Assembly (NCBI GenBank): GCA_013399875.1
Contig: VXAZ01007592.1
Location: 28,483 to 92,482, forward strand
Direction: 5' to 3'
Origin: Gymnorhina tibicen
Lineage: Eukaryota; Chordata; Aves; Passeriformes; Artamidae
DNA length: 64,000 nucleotides
The translations under genes and the position numbers were made by a program. The notes below the pieces were generated by a model. The model saw only the letters and a program-made list of their open reading frames with translations. It was not told where the DNA came from and did not search any database. Of the stretch, positions 1 to 13,405 are shown piece by piece. The stretch's first letter is position 1. Each line of letters begins with the position of its first letter.

Positions 1-2879
1 AAACTGCTCTGAAAAGTTCATCTGGCTTTTTTTGTTTTCTTTCTCTCGCACCCAGTTTTAAAGGCACAGGATTCATGTCTGGGCATAGAGTGGCAGCGAT
101 AGGGGATACAACAGCATAAAGTCAACCCAAGACACATGTATAATAAATTTGCTAAATAAACTAACGTATTAAATGATTTCCTAAATATTTTTATAATCTG
201 AGATGCTTGCAAAATTATGTACTAAGTTGATTTTTCTTAATTTCTATTATAACTGGTTTTTAAATCACCAGAAAAGGTACTCTCAGGGAAAAAAGTGAAC
301 AAATAAAACCTCCCAAACAAAAAACCTCCCTTTAGTGTCTTTTATTGTAAATAGAATGATATTGTGCATGAAATTTTTTAATTATGTACTTGTGCTAGAC
401 ATGTACATATATCAATTAGTAATAAATTTGCATTAAATTAAACACATAATGATAAAGTAATCATTAATTACTTAAGGAAGGTGAGCATACTATTCTGAAA
501 GTAAGAAAAGTGATAATGAAATGTCATTTTAAGAAATTTGTTACAGAGACAGCATATAATGGCAAGCATAATGATTGAAAGGTAGGCTTTTTCAGTGTTT
601 AGGTGTTTTGGTGATGTTTTAGGGATAAGATTCTTCCAAACATGCACAAGTAGAATAATCTTGAATAAGCACAATTTTGGAAGAAGACTCATAAGGTTGT
701 TTCTGTTGTTTTGTGGGATTTTTTTCCCCAGCGTAACATGTACCTTTGAAATAAATTCTGTTGATGCCTTGTCAGTGGTGGTGTTTTAAATTGGAAAGGT
801 CTGTCCAGAAAGAATGAGTAGTATTTTACAATCTGTCGCAATTACATGTTATGATTGAGAGATTTCATATCATTATAGGATGAATGAATCGCTCTTTTTG
901 ACAGTGAGAAAAAAAGATCATTTCAAGCACACTGGAAAAGCTTCAATGAAATATGAATCTTGGAAATCTGTGCCTGCCGATAGCATAATGCATTGTTGAC
1001 AGATGCCCAAATACAACAGCTGAGAAGCCCAAAAACTAGCGGGCATGCACATATCAATATTTTAAATTGAATTCTCCATCATAGCAAAGCTTGGCAGAAA
1101 TCAAAATTATTAGCAGGTGTATTTCATTAATAAGAGTCAGTCTCATACACAATTGTACCTAATTTCATGATATATAGTATGAAATGATTGCAATTGTCCA
1201 ACAAACATTTATTAGTAACTGCTATATTATGGTCACACAGTCTACAGAGAAGATACACAGGTTTGTTGCTCTGTTTGATAGTTAACTCTTGCTTTAGTTT
1301 CTGGCTAATAAAATGTGATGATAATTAATATTAGGATTGTCAAAATAATTTGGAAACAAAGACGTACTCCACCATAACATACATAAAAAATATAGGTGTG
1401 CTGCCTTAATCTTTCATTAATGAGAAGTTAAAGGTCCTCTCTACTGAAAAAACCAAAAAAACCCCCTGTGTCTAGTTGGGAATTTACTGATGTGGAGTAA
1501 AGTTTCTTGACTTTTAATTGGAAGTGTCAATGTTTTGTTGATAAGCCATGAAAGAAATCCATAATCAAGCAATTATTGTTAAAGTAATTATAGTTAACAT
1601 TACTTCTTGTTGAAAGGAAATATTACATGGTGTAAAGTGGTAGGTAATTTATCTTTGCTTTGGAATAAGAATGGCAGAAAGCTTGTGTTTGTTTTACATC
1701 ACTCCTAATGAAACCTGAGGCATGCTTACAGGGATTGATTTGTCAGCTAAGTTTGTGACTGCAACTTGCTCAGGTAGAGGAAGAAAGCTGGCAACAAAGC
1801 TCTGATAGCCTACAGACATCTCTGGCCAAGAGACTAAGCTGTAACATTGCCAAGTTGTCACATTCTGCCCTTAAGCATGTGTACGATAGTTTGATGTATT
1901 CCACTTAAAAAACCTTTTTATACAAGCTGGATTTTTAAGTGACAGCTAAATGAAATGAATTCCACAATTAGGTCTCTTTAACTATGCATTTTGTAAACTA
2001 CTCATCCCAGTCAGCAATTTCAGTAGTGAAAAATTGTCATTTCTATAATCATTCTTAGAGGTAGGCTAGTAATTAGAGCATTAATGCCTTCTCTTTTGTC
2101 TTACAGCTGCCAAAAATATGGAAACATTCAGTCATGACTGGAAATGGCTTTTCAGCAAAATAATTTCAACCAAATAAATGTATATGACAGCGGATAATGC
2201 TTTCTATAGATAATGAATATTAGCTGTTGAATTGAATAAATAATGAACCTACGAGGGCAGTGCACAAGACTAGACAGTCTGTACAAATTGTAGAGCTATT
2301 TAAAATATTTTAGATGTGATCAGTTACCTACAGTTGGGGGTTTTGTTCTGGTTCTTTAATTTTCTTCTTTTAATTTAATTTAATTTTTAAACTAAGGACA
2401 GAATTTCCTGCTAATTTACTTCTTCCCTCCCCCTCAGACTTCCGATATAGAGGAATACTCTGGTAGCAAAAATTTTGACACACAGCAACAAACCCTGAGG
2501 AGATAAACCCACCATGTCACTTTTGCTGACATGAGATTGCCCTAGAGCTATTCAAATTTAAGGACAGAAGTGAACAGTCCCAATAACCTTACAGACTAAA
2601 AGGCTTCTCAGAGATACCCTACACTAACGTATTAATTTGTGTTCTATATGAAACATGGTGAGGCCAGACATGAAATAAGACTGGTTTTGTTGCACCAATA
2701 TGAATTAATTGTAATAAATTCAGTTTTATAGTACTGGTATGTCTGTAGCTGTACTGGCTCTAAAGTGATTGAAGAAGAATCTTAGGTGAGCCTCTATATT
2801 GCTGTTCTGTAGATTACAGTGTGTGATTTGTTGAAAAAACAAATTTTATTTCTGTTCTCTGTTTTTCACTTTTTGAATA

Positions 2880-2928
2880 TTTAATTTGTTTTAATTTGTT
2901 TAATTTGTTTTGATTTCATTTAATTTGA
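2880..2928. repeat. Imperfect TTTAATTTG simple repeat
   Basis: About five imperfect units of 9-10 bp (ttaatttgtt / ttaatttgtt / taatttgttt and variants) lie in tandem, followed 40 bp later by a TA run. The pattern was read directly. Confidence 0.75.
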
Positions 2929-2967
2929 CAATTTTGAAAGTGTACTAGAAAACACAGGTGAAGACTG

Positions 2968-2986
2968 TATATATATATATATATAT
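2968..2986. repeat. TA dinucleotide microsatellite
   Basis: An uninterrupted TA run of about nine units, read directly. Confidence 0.85.
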
Positions 2987-5533
2987 CCATAACTTCCATT
3001 TGAACTGATGTAGTAAAAAAAAAATTCTAAATATGAATCTAAAAGACTGCGGTACCTACTTGATTACATTCTTCATAATTTTTGGCTGTTTAATCCCAGA
3101 GGGATATTGGTAGTAGCTTGCTCAAGACTGAGGCATAAGAAACATGCACTTTACAGTAGGCAGGACTTTCTATACCTTCTGAGTCATGTGAAGGAACAGC
3201 ACTAAATATATTAGAACTTTTTTTGTCTAAGTAAGATTACTTTGATCTAAATAGGCTTTAAAGTGTCATTTATTACTGAATTTGAGTAATGTCTACATTC
3301 TTTCTAGTTTAAGAAATAATTTAAGTTGCCTTTGTACTTAATTAATTTTTTTATTTTTTAAGGCACTCAGATGTTTTCTATTGTACTCGCATTTCATCCA
3401 AAGAATAACAAAGAGATCAATGAAAATCTATCTTTCTAATCTTGGGTGCAAACATAAACAGTGTTACAGATATTTTTGAAGTGGGTTGATTAGAAGTACC
3501 TTTCTGTTCTCTGTTTTTATATTAATCTTCCCATTTCCTGTGAATATTAGATTGCTCAAGAAAGATTAGGGAGTTATAATATTCAATTGCACTGCTATAT
3601 TTTATAACATTTTATAATAGAATCTTATTAATGCAATGTATTTTAATACCTAGTATTGTGATGAAGAGAACATTCATGACTTATAATTCTAAGATATTAT
3701 TGCAAAATTTGAGATATTTTTTCTTTTAATAAGTTGTATAGCTATAGAAGTAAGTGTACATTCTAAAATCAGTGTGTTTCCAGAGATACCAGGTCTGATG
3801 GATATCACATTAATTATTTTGGATGAATAACCCATGGTAAAACCATTTAATTGATTCATGAATGATCTAAAAAGTTTGAGAAATTATTCAGAATTTGGCT
3901 TTGGCAATCATGTCTTAATGCTATTTGATAGCTTTATAAAGGTTGCAGGGGTTCTTAAAGATGTAATATTTTAAATTATTTTTGTAATGACTGAAATGAA
4001 CTTTAATTTTTTGTCTTTTCAAGTATACTTGAACTAGAATTTTATTTTATCCCGAAGTTAAAGAAATAAGTATTAAAAAACGTATCAGTCACAGGTATTA
4101 ACTACTATTTGAATAGCAATATAATTCACAGCTACACTATTCTATACAGACAGAGTTTGATTCAGATAGGGAATGGAAGGCTCTGCAAATTAGTCCATAT
4201 GCACTGAAATTACCTTGGAATTTGAAAGCACACACTGAAAAAGCAAAAGCAAGTACATGCAAGAAAAAAAATCAAGTAGGCCTGAGACTTGACTAGGCAG
4301 GCACTTTTTGAGATGCAAGCAGTGACAGTATAAATTAGTCTGGTTTATAATGAGCCTGATTAAAATAAATCTTATTCTAGTCAGTAGTTCTTAATTTTGA
4401 AATGGTGTGAGGTTCACTGAAGCTAGTTGGAAGTGCATGCTTACAATTCTGTAGACCTGAGAAATTAAGGGATTCCATATTTTATAATAGAAGTGGGTAT
4501 TTTTAAAACACTTGACAAGTTCATGAATATTCCATATGGATTAAAGATAAAATATAGCCAAATAATCATTACTACCATGCTTTAAAGCTGTCCTGAGACA
4601 GTAAGAGAATTTATGCAATTTCTTTTATGTCCAGTCATCAAAGAAATGCAAAAGGTGTGAATAGGTTTTATCTCTCTGTATATATGACCTGCAGTTTGTT
4701 TCTCCTTTTCTCTATCTAAATATAAAGTGGGAAAGAAAAAGAAAGAGAGTGGCCTCAAACCAATTGCTGTGATACTATAGCCTAAGAAAAAATTGGGAAG
4801 CATAAGCAGCAATTGGTGTTGTTACAAAATACTCCTGGACACTCCTCTTCACGTGCACCAGTGCTGCATATATATTGAAGGTAGGTAGAAACATAGTTGT
4901 TTGGAAATCTAGACATTCCTTTTGTCATCACTGGAGCTCAGCTTCCAAGGCGGACTGTTGCTGCGATGTCAAGTACTGAAATGCCTAAGCATTGATGATA
5001 AGAGATTCTCAGGTTCCTTAAATGTTTAATGCAGAAGGCTAAGTACCACAAAATGGAGATGCATAAAAGCCATCACACTTAGAGTCCTCATAAACGAGCC
5101 AATTTAGGGCAGGTGAAAAGAAGAGATACCTTTCTTTATATCTTGCTTTCTTTTCATGTGTATTTCTGGAGGTACCTCCACCTGTGTCAGAGTAGCAGGC
5201 AGGACTGTCTCAAATCTGTATCTCTCTAAAGATATGAGAAAAATGTGCAAAATGCCTGATCACAAAGGTCTGGCTTCTTTGTGCTATTTGCAATTAATTC
5301 TGTGGTCAGAGCACTAATGCTCTGCTCTTGATTCCTTCTCCAGGGAAAGGTCTTACTTTGGGTTTTACAGACTGATCTATGAAGGAGAAAATAAAATTAT
5401 TTCAGCTACTTCATCTTTCAAGAAAAAATAAGCAAAAGGCAGAGGGATACAAAGAAACAACTTTCCCCTAATGGAAAGAAAAAAAATCTGAATTCCAGGT
5501 TTTTCTTTTATGTTTGCGTCACACTTTGTATAA

Positions 5534-5560
5534 AAATAATAATAATAATAATAATAATAA
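5534..5560. repeat. AAT trinucleotide microsatellite
   Basis: Nine AAT units in a row. They produce the tyrosine- and leucine-rich runs of small minus-strand ORFs here, which are therefore not genes. Confidence 0.88.
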
Positions 5561-8500
5561 AAATATTTCAATCACAAGAAGTAATGTGGAAAAAATAATA
5601 TTGGGGTTTTTTTTCAGTTCTATGAGGTAAGCATTAATTATGCCACAGGCTGTTCTGTAGCTCTCTGTAACTGCACATAATATTGAGGCTTTGACTGGAG
5701 GTTTCATACCTACAAGTTTGCAAATTAAGGGCCGTATTTAACATGGATGTGAGTGTACTTACCTTTTTATTTAATTCAGTCTAGCATATCGCTCTTATTG
5801 CCTGATTTCAGCCTCTCTAGATAGTAATTTTACAAATATTGTGGTAGACAAAAGCAATATTAATGGCTAGGTGTTTGTGCTACCATGCATGCATATGAAA
5901 AATTCATTAGACCTTTTTCATATTGATCACAGGATGAAGAACACAGCTTGGGTTTGTGCTGGGCTAATGAGTGGTAGCTATTATGAAATATGTAGTCTTT
6001 AATTGCTTACGAGTTAAATGCACAATGTTATAGTGATCCTGCAGTGTAGAAACTGAAACCATCAAATTCATCTTAGACAGGATTCACCAAATTGTCAATT
6101 TTAATTGCTGTTGTCAGGATTAGCAAAAAAATTTACTGACACTTCAAAACATCAGGGAAAAATCACCTACAATTTATTTCTGTATTTCAGATATATCTTT
6201 CTCACTGATTACAGGTGCTATGAAATTTGTAAGAGTGACCAAAATATATATGACACTTAAAAGATCTGTAACAAATAGCAGGAAGAGATTGTATGCTGCT
6301 TTCCACTGAATGCTGTGCAAGGTCCATAAAAGCTTGTCTTGCAACAGGGTGTGGGTTGAACCATTCATACAGTTTACTGAAATGCAGCATGTGCACGCAT
6401 GTGTTTTGTGATCTCCCACCTCACCAAGTGCAGTACTTAACTGAACTAGAATTTTAATCTGGGAATTTTGAAGGTTCAACTTCCAGTGGTCTTTGACATG
6501 ATTTCCATTGCAGTCATAATGTGTTATAAGCTCTGACATGCTACCTATGCTGTGGAATATCAGCACATAATATAGTAGCTCAATGAAATTTTATTGAAAT
6601 GTATACTAAGCACAATATTCATAAAATATTTGCTTATCCTTTTTTGAATGCCATTGCCATCACTCTCATATATAACTTCTATTTATATAAAGTCCCTGTG
6701 TCACAAATTAAATGCTGGAAGAAAATGTCTCAGTAAAAAAGAGATCTGCATCCTTTTATGTATTTGTGCACACATTCTGAAGGAGTAACTGTGTCAGCTA
6801 ATATACTTGGTTTTATCCATATAGATATGGCCATTGGTCATGACAAGATAGTTAACACATGACACGAGCATCTTTCTTAGGCATAATAAAGGACATCCAT
6901 TCAGAAAATAGGGCACTGTTACAGAAGGAAGCAAAAGCAACTCTATCTTAGGTGTCTCACTAGTAAATCCAGCACTGCTGTTTTATAATCTGAAGTTGTA
7001 TTATTCTGAGTAGCATGGGATAGAAGAAAGCTGCTATGTCAGTGGCAATGGCACTGATTTTATGAAGTTTTAAAATGGCAATTCTTGGAGAATTACACAC
7101 TACTGATAGCAGCTGCTAATGGAATTATAGCCAGAGCTGTCTGAAAGATGTGGGAGTTTTCCTGCATAGTATATTAGAAGACTCTCCTGTGTGTGGTGTT
7201 GGCTTCATCAGTTTCTGAATGTACAATGTTTCGTTTGTATGTTTGTGAAAATCTCATTCTGCTTGGAAGTATATGCATAAATGCTGGGTGGTGATATTTA
7301 AATGATATAGGAGAACTACTTTGTTATGTTATGTTTGACCACTTAAGTAAACCACACAGGCTTGGTGCAGTTTGTCACCTGGAATAAGATGTATTGACAA
7401 CTGGGCATCAAGGAAACGGAAATTCTGTGCTTTGAGAGAGTGTGAAGTCTGTGGTTTTGCTAGCACTGCTCAGCTGATAGGGCACAGTGGTACACAATAC
7501 ATCGCCATGAATTTCTTGAGCTATTAAGAAAGGAAAGGGAATTTCTCTCATTTTCACAATGGCTTCTACCACTTGGTTTTCTTCCTGCATCTGTCTGCTT
7601 GTGGCTGCTGGTCAGGCAGAGGAATGAATAGACATCATGTGCACTTTACATCTGCAAGAAGACAGGGAAATACATCTCTAACCTCTTGCATTTAACTGCT
7701 CAGGCCGGTAATATTAGCCTCCTGTACAACAGTCTTTACCCTTTGTCTCAGACTTCCCAGATGATAACTCCCACTGAGAGGACTTCCACTTCTGTAGGGA
7801 AGTTGGGGTTAGCTTAAAATAAGTTTTGAATTTCTGAGTCCTAATAATCCTTTTAATTCAACTTTCAGTTGGTGGAAATGGGGAATCATAAAATGCTAGA
7901 AAATATTTAACCAGGGTATTAAAAAAGTTTTATGGTGTCAGTCTGTCTTCATAATGGTGGTGTATCCCCATTGCATTACCAACTGGGTAATTAAAATACG
8001 AATATACTGTGAATGCATTGTGAATACTTGATGCCTGTGATGAATGCAGGACACTTTCTTGGTTTATGTATTTATTTGCCATAAGAGCATAAGAGGCTTG
8101 GAAGACAATAAATCAACTTTTGTTGTTTTTTTTAATGAGAAGCAAGTGGTCTCACAAATATAAGGGATTTCATTTTTGGAGCGGCACAGTTATTTTTTTT
8201 TTCAACTCAGAGTCAAAATCTTCATTAACTGAACATGGTGAATGAGGGCAATGATTTTGACAGGATTGGGGAAGAACAGAGAAAGAATGCCTATCTAAAG
8301 AAGGAACCTTACTTCTAAACGAAGCTTACTTCTGGCCTAAAGCAGTTGTTTCCTTTCAGTAGGAATTTTGTCTACTTCTGTGATAGTAAAAGGAAAGGTG
8401 GAAGGAAAGCAGAGCAGCTGGGTTGTACTTTAATGAAGCAGGCTCACTTGAGTCTTGAGCTAGAAGCAGAGAAATACTGCTGTCAGTAACTTAAGGAAAG

Positions 8501-8634
8501 GTGGTTGTGCTTCTTGGTTGTTCTCCAACGGTGTATGTATTTAAAAATTGAGGTTTCCTGTGACGTCTTTTCTGGATTGTGTTTTCAGGAAGAACGGGTT
8601 GCCTCCTTTCAGGAAGCAACTTGCTTTTTATTAA

Positions 8635-8848
8635 ACTTGCATTTTACTAAAAGCATGCTTTGGGGAATTTTGCATAACTTGAGCAAAACAGTTGCTAAAA
8701 ATTTTTTGACTGGAAGGGTTATATAAAATGGATATTTTCTCAGTAATGGCATCATTTCTGTCTGGGCTATCTTTCATTTCACCTCTCAGAATACATAAAT
8801 TGGAAAGTAAATGTCCTCATTAGTAGTACAGACCTGTAACTTTACAGT
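8635..8848 (+). repeat. 214-bp direct repeat, copy 1
   Basis: Bases 8635-8848 recur at 10631-10844 in the same orientation, at a constant offset of 1,996 bp with no net indel. By manual alignment I count about 16 differences. The stretch from 8643 to about 8751 is identical, and nearly all differences fall in the last 100 bp. Outside these limits the flanks do not match. I cannot assign the unit to a known repeat family. Confidence 0.85.
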
Positions 8849-9819
8849 AGTTTAGGTTCATATGCACCTAGTATCTGTTTGCAGGGCTTTTATACTTGTA
8901 GACTCTTTGTTTCTTCTGTCTTCTGTGGCACAAAAAATAAATTCATACAGCAAGATCCAATATGATAAAAGGTTCTGTTAGCAATGTGCATGTGTAAAAT
9001 ATATCAGTACGTGTCCAAGTCATTAAAATATGACTGTGTGTAGCTGGGAGACCTCTGTTCATTTTAGTTAACCATCGGTTTTCCAGGAACAGCTGGAACA
9101 AACTGCTGCCTCTATTTGGGCAGCTGAAAAAGCAGTGCATGTAGCGTTAGCTCTGTGTGGGAGAGAGAAATCCAACTAGCATCTTTCTCTGTTGCATAGC
9201 AAGACTATTTAGAGGCAGAATGGGTCAAAGATGTGGGGTAGGGGGCAGAAAGTGTAATTGGCAAGGAAGTGTGGTGGTTGCTAACTTGTGACAGAGGTTT
9301 GTAGTGGTACCATTGTTACTATAGCTGTCAGGTGCCTGGCATGACCAGTATGATGAACCTTAAAAATCAGCCTTCCTTCAACAGTTTTTTCTGGATCTTA
9401 AGAAGTGTTTGGGACTTGAAATGGGGTTTATAAAATGATCATCTTCGTGTTGCAATGAGTTTCAGAAAGGATGGGAATGATTTTAGGTATGAAAGAATTT
9501 TTGGCTGTGATACACTACAGTAAATTTTTGTATTTTTACGTGATGAGAAGAAACACTAAGAGATCTTAGTTACATTTCAAAGACACTGTAAGAAGCAATG
9601 AGTAGATTTGAAAAAGAATTAAAAAATAAACATATTCCTTTGATTGGTGGATGTTGTGCAGAACACAAGAACACAGAACAAAATATTCAGTGTCTTAGAT
9701 CCTATGAGGCAACTTGGGTATCAGTCAGGAAAAAAATTCTTTTACTTTCAGTTTAGTTTTTATTTGTATTTATTGTTTTTCAGTCATGATTTGGAGATTT
9801 TGGATTTTCAGGGAAAAGT

Positions 9820-10445
9820 AAAAAGTGAGAACATGTGAGAGAAACAACCCTGCAGATGCCAAGGTCAATGCAGGAGTGGGAGGAGGTGCTCCAGGCACTG
9901 GAGCTGAGATTCCCGTGCAGCCCATGGCACAGACCATGGTGAGGCAGCTGTGCCCCTGTAGCCCATGGAGGATCGTGAGGCAGCAGAGATCCACCTGCTG
10001 CCGATGGAGGACCTCAGGCTGGAGCAGGTGGATGACTGAAGGAGGCTGTGACTCTGTGGGAAGCCTGTGCTGGAGCAGGTTTCCTGGTAGGACTTATGAC
10101 CCCGGGGGGACCCATACTGAAAGTTCTTGAAGGACTGCACCCTATGGAAGGAACCCACGCTGGAGCAGGGCAAGAGTGTAAGGAGTCCTCCCCCTGAGGA
10201 GGAAGGCAAAGTGTGATGAACTTACTACAACCCCCATTCCCCATCTCCCTGTGCTGCTGAGGGGGAGAAGGTAAAGAAATTGTGAGTAAAGTTGAGCCCA
10301 GAAAAAGGGAATTACTGGGGAAGGTGTTTTAAGATATGTGTTTTGTTTCTCATTATCCTCCTCTTTTGATTGTTAGTAAATGAATTTAATTTCACCAAAT
10401 TGACTCTTTTTTGCCTGTGATGGTGATTTTTGAGTGATCTGTCTA
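9820..10445 (+). mobile_element. Truncated LTR of an avian endogenous retrovirus
   Basis: The segment opens with gtgagaacatgtgagag and continues through GC-rich units built on ctggagcagg and cccatgga. It then passes a stretch like gttagtaaatgaatttaat (the poly(A)-signal region of this LTR family) and stops near gagtgatctgtct. The same order of motifs occurs, reverse complemented, in the LTR at 12102-13195, so the two are one family. Both ends are missing: the 5' U3 (with the TATA-like part) and the last 150 bp or so of U5. Sense is inferred to be + from the poly(A)-signal side. The open frame 9825-10130 lies inside it. Confidence 0.8.
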
Positions 10446-10630
10446 GTCTAGTCTCTTATACATTAGGTGTCTCAAGAGCTGTTAAAATGAGATCTGAAAT
10501 TCTGAATTAAAACAAACCCAAAACACACACACAAAGCAAACAAAAACCCCCTCTAAAATGCAAAACTAATCTTGAAAGACCAAATTTAGTCAATTATCAT
10601 ATGTGAAACTAAATGAAGTCAGTTCCACAG

Positions 10631-10844
10631 ACTTGCTCTTTACTAAAAGCATGCTTTGGGGAATTTTGCATAACTTGAGCAAAACAGTTGCTAAAAATTT
10701 TTTGACTGGAAGGGTTATATAAAATGGATATTTTCTCAGTAATGGCACTGTTTCTATCTGGGCTACCTTTCATTTTACCTCTCAGAATAAATAAATTGGA
10801 AAGTAAACATTCCCATTAGTAGTACAGATCTGTAAATTTTCAGT
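10631..10844 (+). repeat. 214-bp direct repeat, copy 2
   Basis: Partner of 8635-8848. A truncated LTR fragment (about 9820-10445) lies between the two copies. Either a local duplication or an unrecognised dispersed repeat would explain the pair. Confidence 0.85.
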
Positions 10845-12101
10845 TGGAAACTTCTGGATCAGAATACTTTTATGTATAACATCTTCGCAAAAATTCATAA
10901 ATGAATAAAATTGATAAAAGCTTTGCTTATGGGATAAATATTTTGGTATGTCTTTTAAGACAGTTTATAGTTGTAATGTAAAACAGTATCAATGTGAAAC
11001 TTCTTTAACCTTGTCAAATAAAAGCATTAAAATGTGGCATTTTTCTGTCTGTTGAGGAAAAAAGCCCCACCGTCCCAAGCCCCCAAACTTTGACTTAATT
11101 CAAAACCACAGAACCAACAAACTTCAAACTTTAAATATATTTATTTTTTCTGCAAGTATGATATTACAGTGTTTTAGTTTCTTTTTCAAAGTTTGACATC
11201 AGTCTATTGATAATTGTTGCTGCTCACTCTCAGTCTTTATTTGGAAATTCCATTTTCTGATGATCAGTCAAGGCAGTGTTGGACTCCTGAGCCCATTTAG
11301 TTGTTCATCCATGGAATCTAAATTGCTGGGAGCTGTGAGTATGGGAGAGAGATGCTGAAAGTAATATTGACACAAAGTAGAGCACAATATTGGTAGGGGT
11401 ACTAGTGGAGGTGAGCAAAAGCTTATGCTATTTTTAAGTCTGGACACTGGACTGCGGAGAAAGAGGAGAGGAAATAGGAAGCTTGAAGCAGTTGTTTAGA
11501 AGACTGTAGAAGATAAAAGGTGAGAAAGTACAAAGAGATAAAGGATCAATTGAACACTTAAAGAACCAGCCGAACATCCTAACGGTTTAAGTGGTTCCCA
11601 GGGCATAGGACATGGAACAAACTAATTTCATCAATAAAAGTAATAAATTCTGGAAAAAAAATGGAGGAAGACTGAGGGAAGTGAAAGCGTTTGTCATCAA
11701 TATTACTGAATTCTATAAGTAATTGCTTTTAGAATAATGAGATTTTTTAGTAATTGTCCATTATTTAAATTCATTTTATTTCACATTTTATTTTTACAAC
11801 ACAAAAAGGCAAAAATAAGACATTTTAAAAAGAACTGAAATCTAAGAAAACCAAGTATTTTAGGAGGCTATGGAATTTTATGTGTTGGTTTATCACCACT
11901 GACAATAGAGAGGTCTATGCTTGTAGCTTAGGTTAAGTCATTATCTGGTGAAGAATCATAAGAAAAAATCCAACTGAGAGTATTTTGAACTGAACTAAAA
12001 CAGATGCCTAGCTTTGTATATTTTATTTGTAACCTGGAAAAATCATGCTGCGAACAAAGTCTTCTGTAATCATACTTCTGCTTTTTTCTCCTGTTAGCTA
12101 C

Positions 12102-13195
12102 TGTAGTGGGTTGCCTGTGGGTGGACACCAGACACCCACCAAAGCCACTCTATCACTCCCCTCTGCAACTGGACAGGGTAGAGAAAATATAGTGAAGGGT
12201 TCATGGGCTGAGATAAAAACTGGCAGAGATCACTCACTAAATTAGTTTTACCCATCACAGACAAAACAGGCTCTGCTTGGGGATATTAACTGAAATTATT
12301 ACTAACAAAATCAGAGCAGGATAATGAGAAGTAAATAAATCTAAAAAGCACCTTTCCCCCACCCCTCCCTCTTTCCCAAGCTCTACCTCCTCACATTCAG
12401 CAGTGAAGGGAGACAGGGAATGGGGGTTACAGTCAGTGCATCACAAGTTGTTCCTGACACTGCTCAGGGAGGAGTCTCCCCTGCTCCAGCGTGGGGTCTC
12501 TTTCTTGGGAGAGAGTTCTCCATGAAATTCTCCAATATAAGTCCATCCCACGGACAACAGTCCTTGACAAACTGCTGTAAACAGGTTACTCTTCCACAAG
12601 CTGCAGTCCTTCAGGCATAGCCTGCTCCAGCAATGGGTTCCCCAGAGGGTCACAAGTCCTATCAAAGAAAATCTGCTCCAGCACGAACTCCTCTCTCCAC
12701 AGGTCTGCAGGTCCCTGCCAGTGCCCTGGGTGCAGCACAGGGCTCCATAGCCTCCTCCCAGGCATCCACCTGCTCTGGTGTGGGGCTTCTCCATAGGCTG
12801 CAGGTGGATTTCTGCATCCCTGTGGTCCTCCATGCGCTGCAGGGGCACAGCTGCTTCACCATGGGCTGCACCACAGGCTGCAGGGGAATCTCAGCTTCAG
12901 TGCTCGGAACACCTTCTCCCCCTCCTTCTCCACTGGCTGGAGTGTCTGCAAGGCTGTTGTTTCCACATGTTCTCACTCTGCTCTTCTCTGGCTGCAATTA
13001 CATCTGTGCAATAATGTTTTCTTTTTTTCTTCTTAAATATGTTATCACAGAGGTTTTACTACTGTTTCTGATTTGCCCGGCCTTGGCCAGCAGCACATCC
13101 ATTTTAAAGCTGCCTGGCACTGGCTTTGCTGGACATGGAGGAAGCTTCTGGCAGCTTCTTACAGAAGCAAAACCTGGCCACGCACACCCAATACA
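12102..13195 (-). mobile_element. Solo LTR of an avian endogenous retrovirus with TG...CA ends
   Basis: The 1,094-bp element starts tgtagtgggttg and ends cccaataca on the + strand. It is flanked by gctac (12097-12101) and gccac (13196-13200), a 5-bp target-site duplication with one mismatch. Read on the minus strand it has a TATA-like ATTTAAG near 13035, then a long GC-rich region of imperfect units (ctgctccagc...; gggctgcag...), then a degenerate poly(A)-signal region near 12300, and ends CCCACTACA. No gag, pol or env sequence adjoins it, so it is a solo LTR left by recombination. Several ORFs of 66-198 codons inside it are by-products of its GC-rich repeats. Confidence 0.88.
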
Positions 13196-13357
13196 GCCAC
13201 TAAATAAGGCAAATATTTCTTCTCTATAGAAGCAGTTTGGTGTAGTGCAGTAGTCCCTTCTCACTGTCATTCCCGTGTTTCCGAAGAGCTCCTCAAACAA
13301 TTTGTCTGAGATCACACAATAATCTGGTAGCTAGCATCTTGTTTCTTGTGTCTAGTA

Positions 13358-13405
13358 ATCTTAAGATGTACAGGAATACACATCTTAAGATGTACAGGAA
13401 TACAG
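13358..13405. repeat. 24-bp tandem duplication
   Basis: Two adjacent copies of a 24-bp unit beginning atcttaagatgtacagg, differing at most at the last base. Each unit contains the palindrome cttaag. Too short and too few copies to be a CRISPR-like array. Confidence 0.9.

Noticed and set aside
6174..6566. 130-codon minus-strand ORF
   Set aside because: No recognisable domain, no splice context and AT-rich composition like the intron around it; treated as chance.
12441..12848. 135-codon minus-strand ORF
   Set aside because: It reads the GC-rich repeat units of the same LTR; no protein family is recognised.
12633..13229. 198-codon + strand ORF
   Set aside because: It lies almost wholly inside the solo LTR at 12102-13195, antisense to it, and runs past the LTR end into the flank.
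13358..13405. Repeated 24-bp unit considered as a CRISPR-like repeat
   Set aside because: Two directly adjacent copies with no spacers, in a vertebrate intron; a simple tandem duplication.
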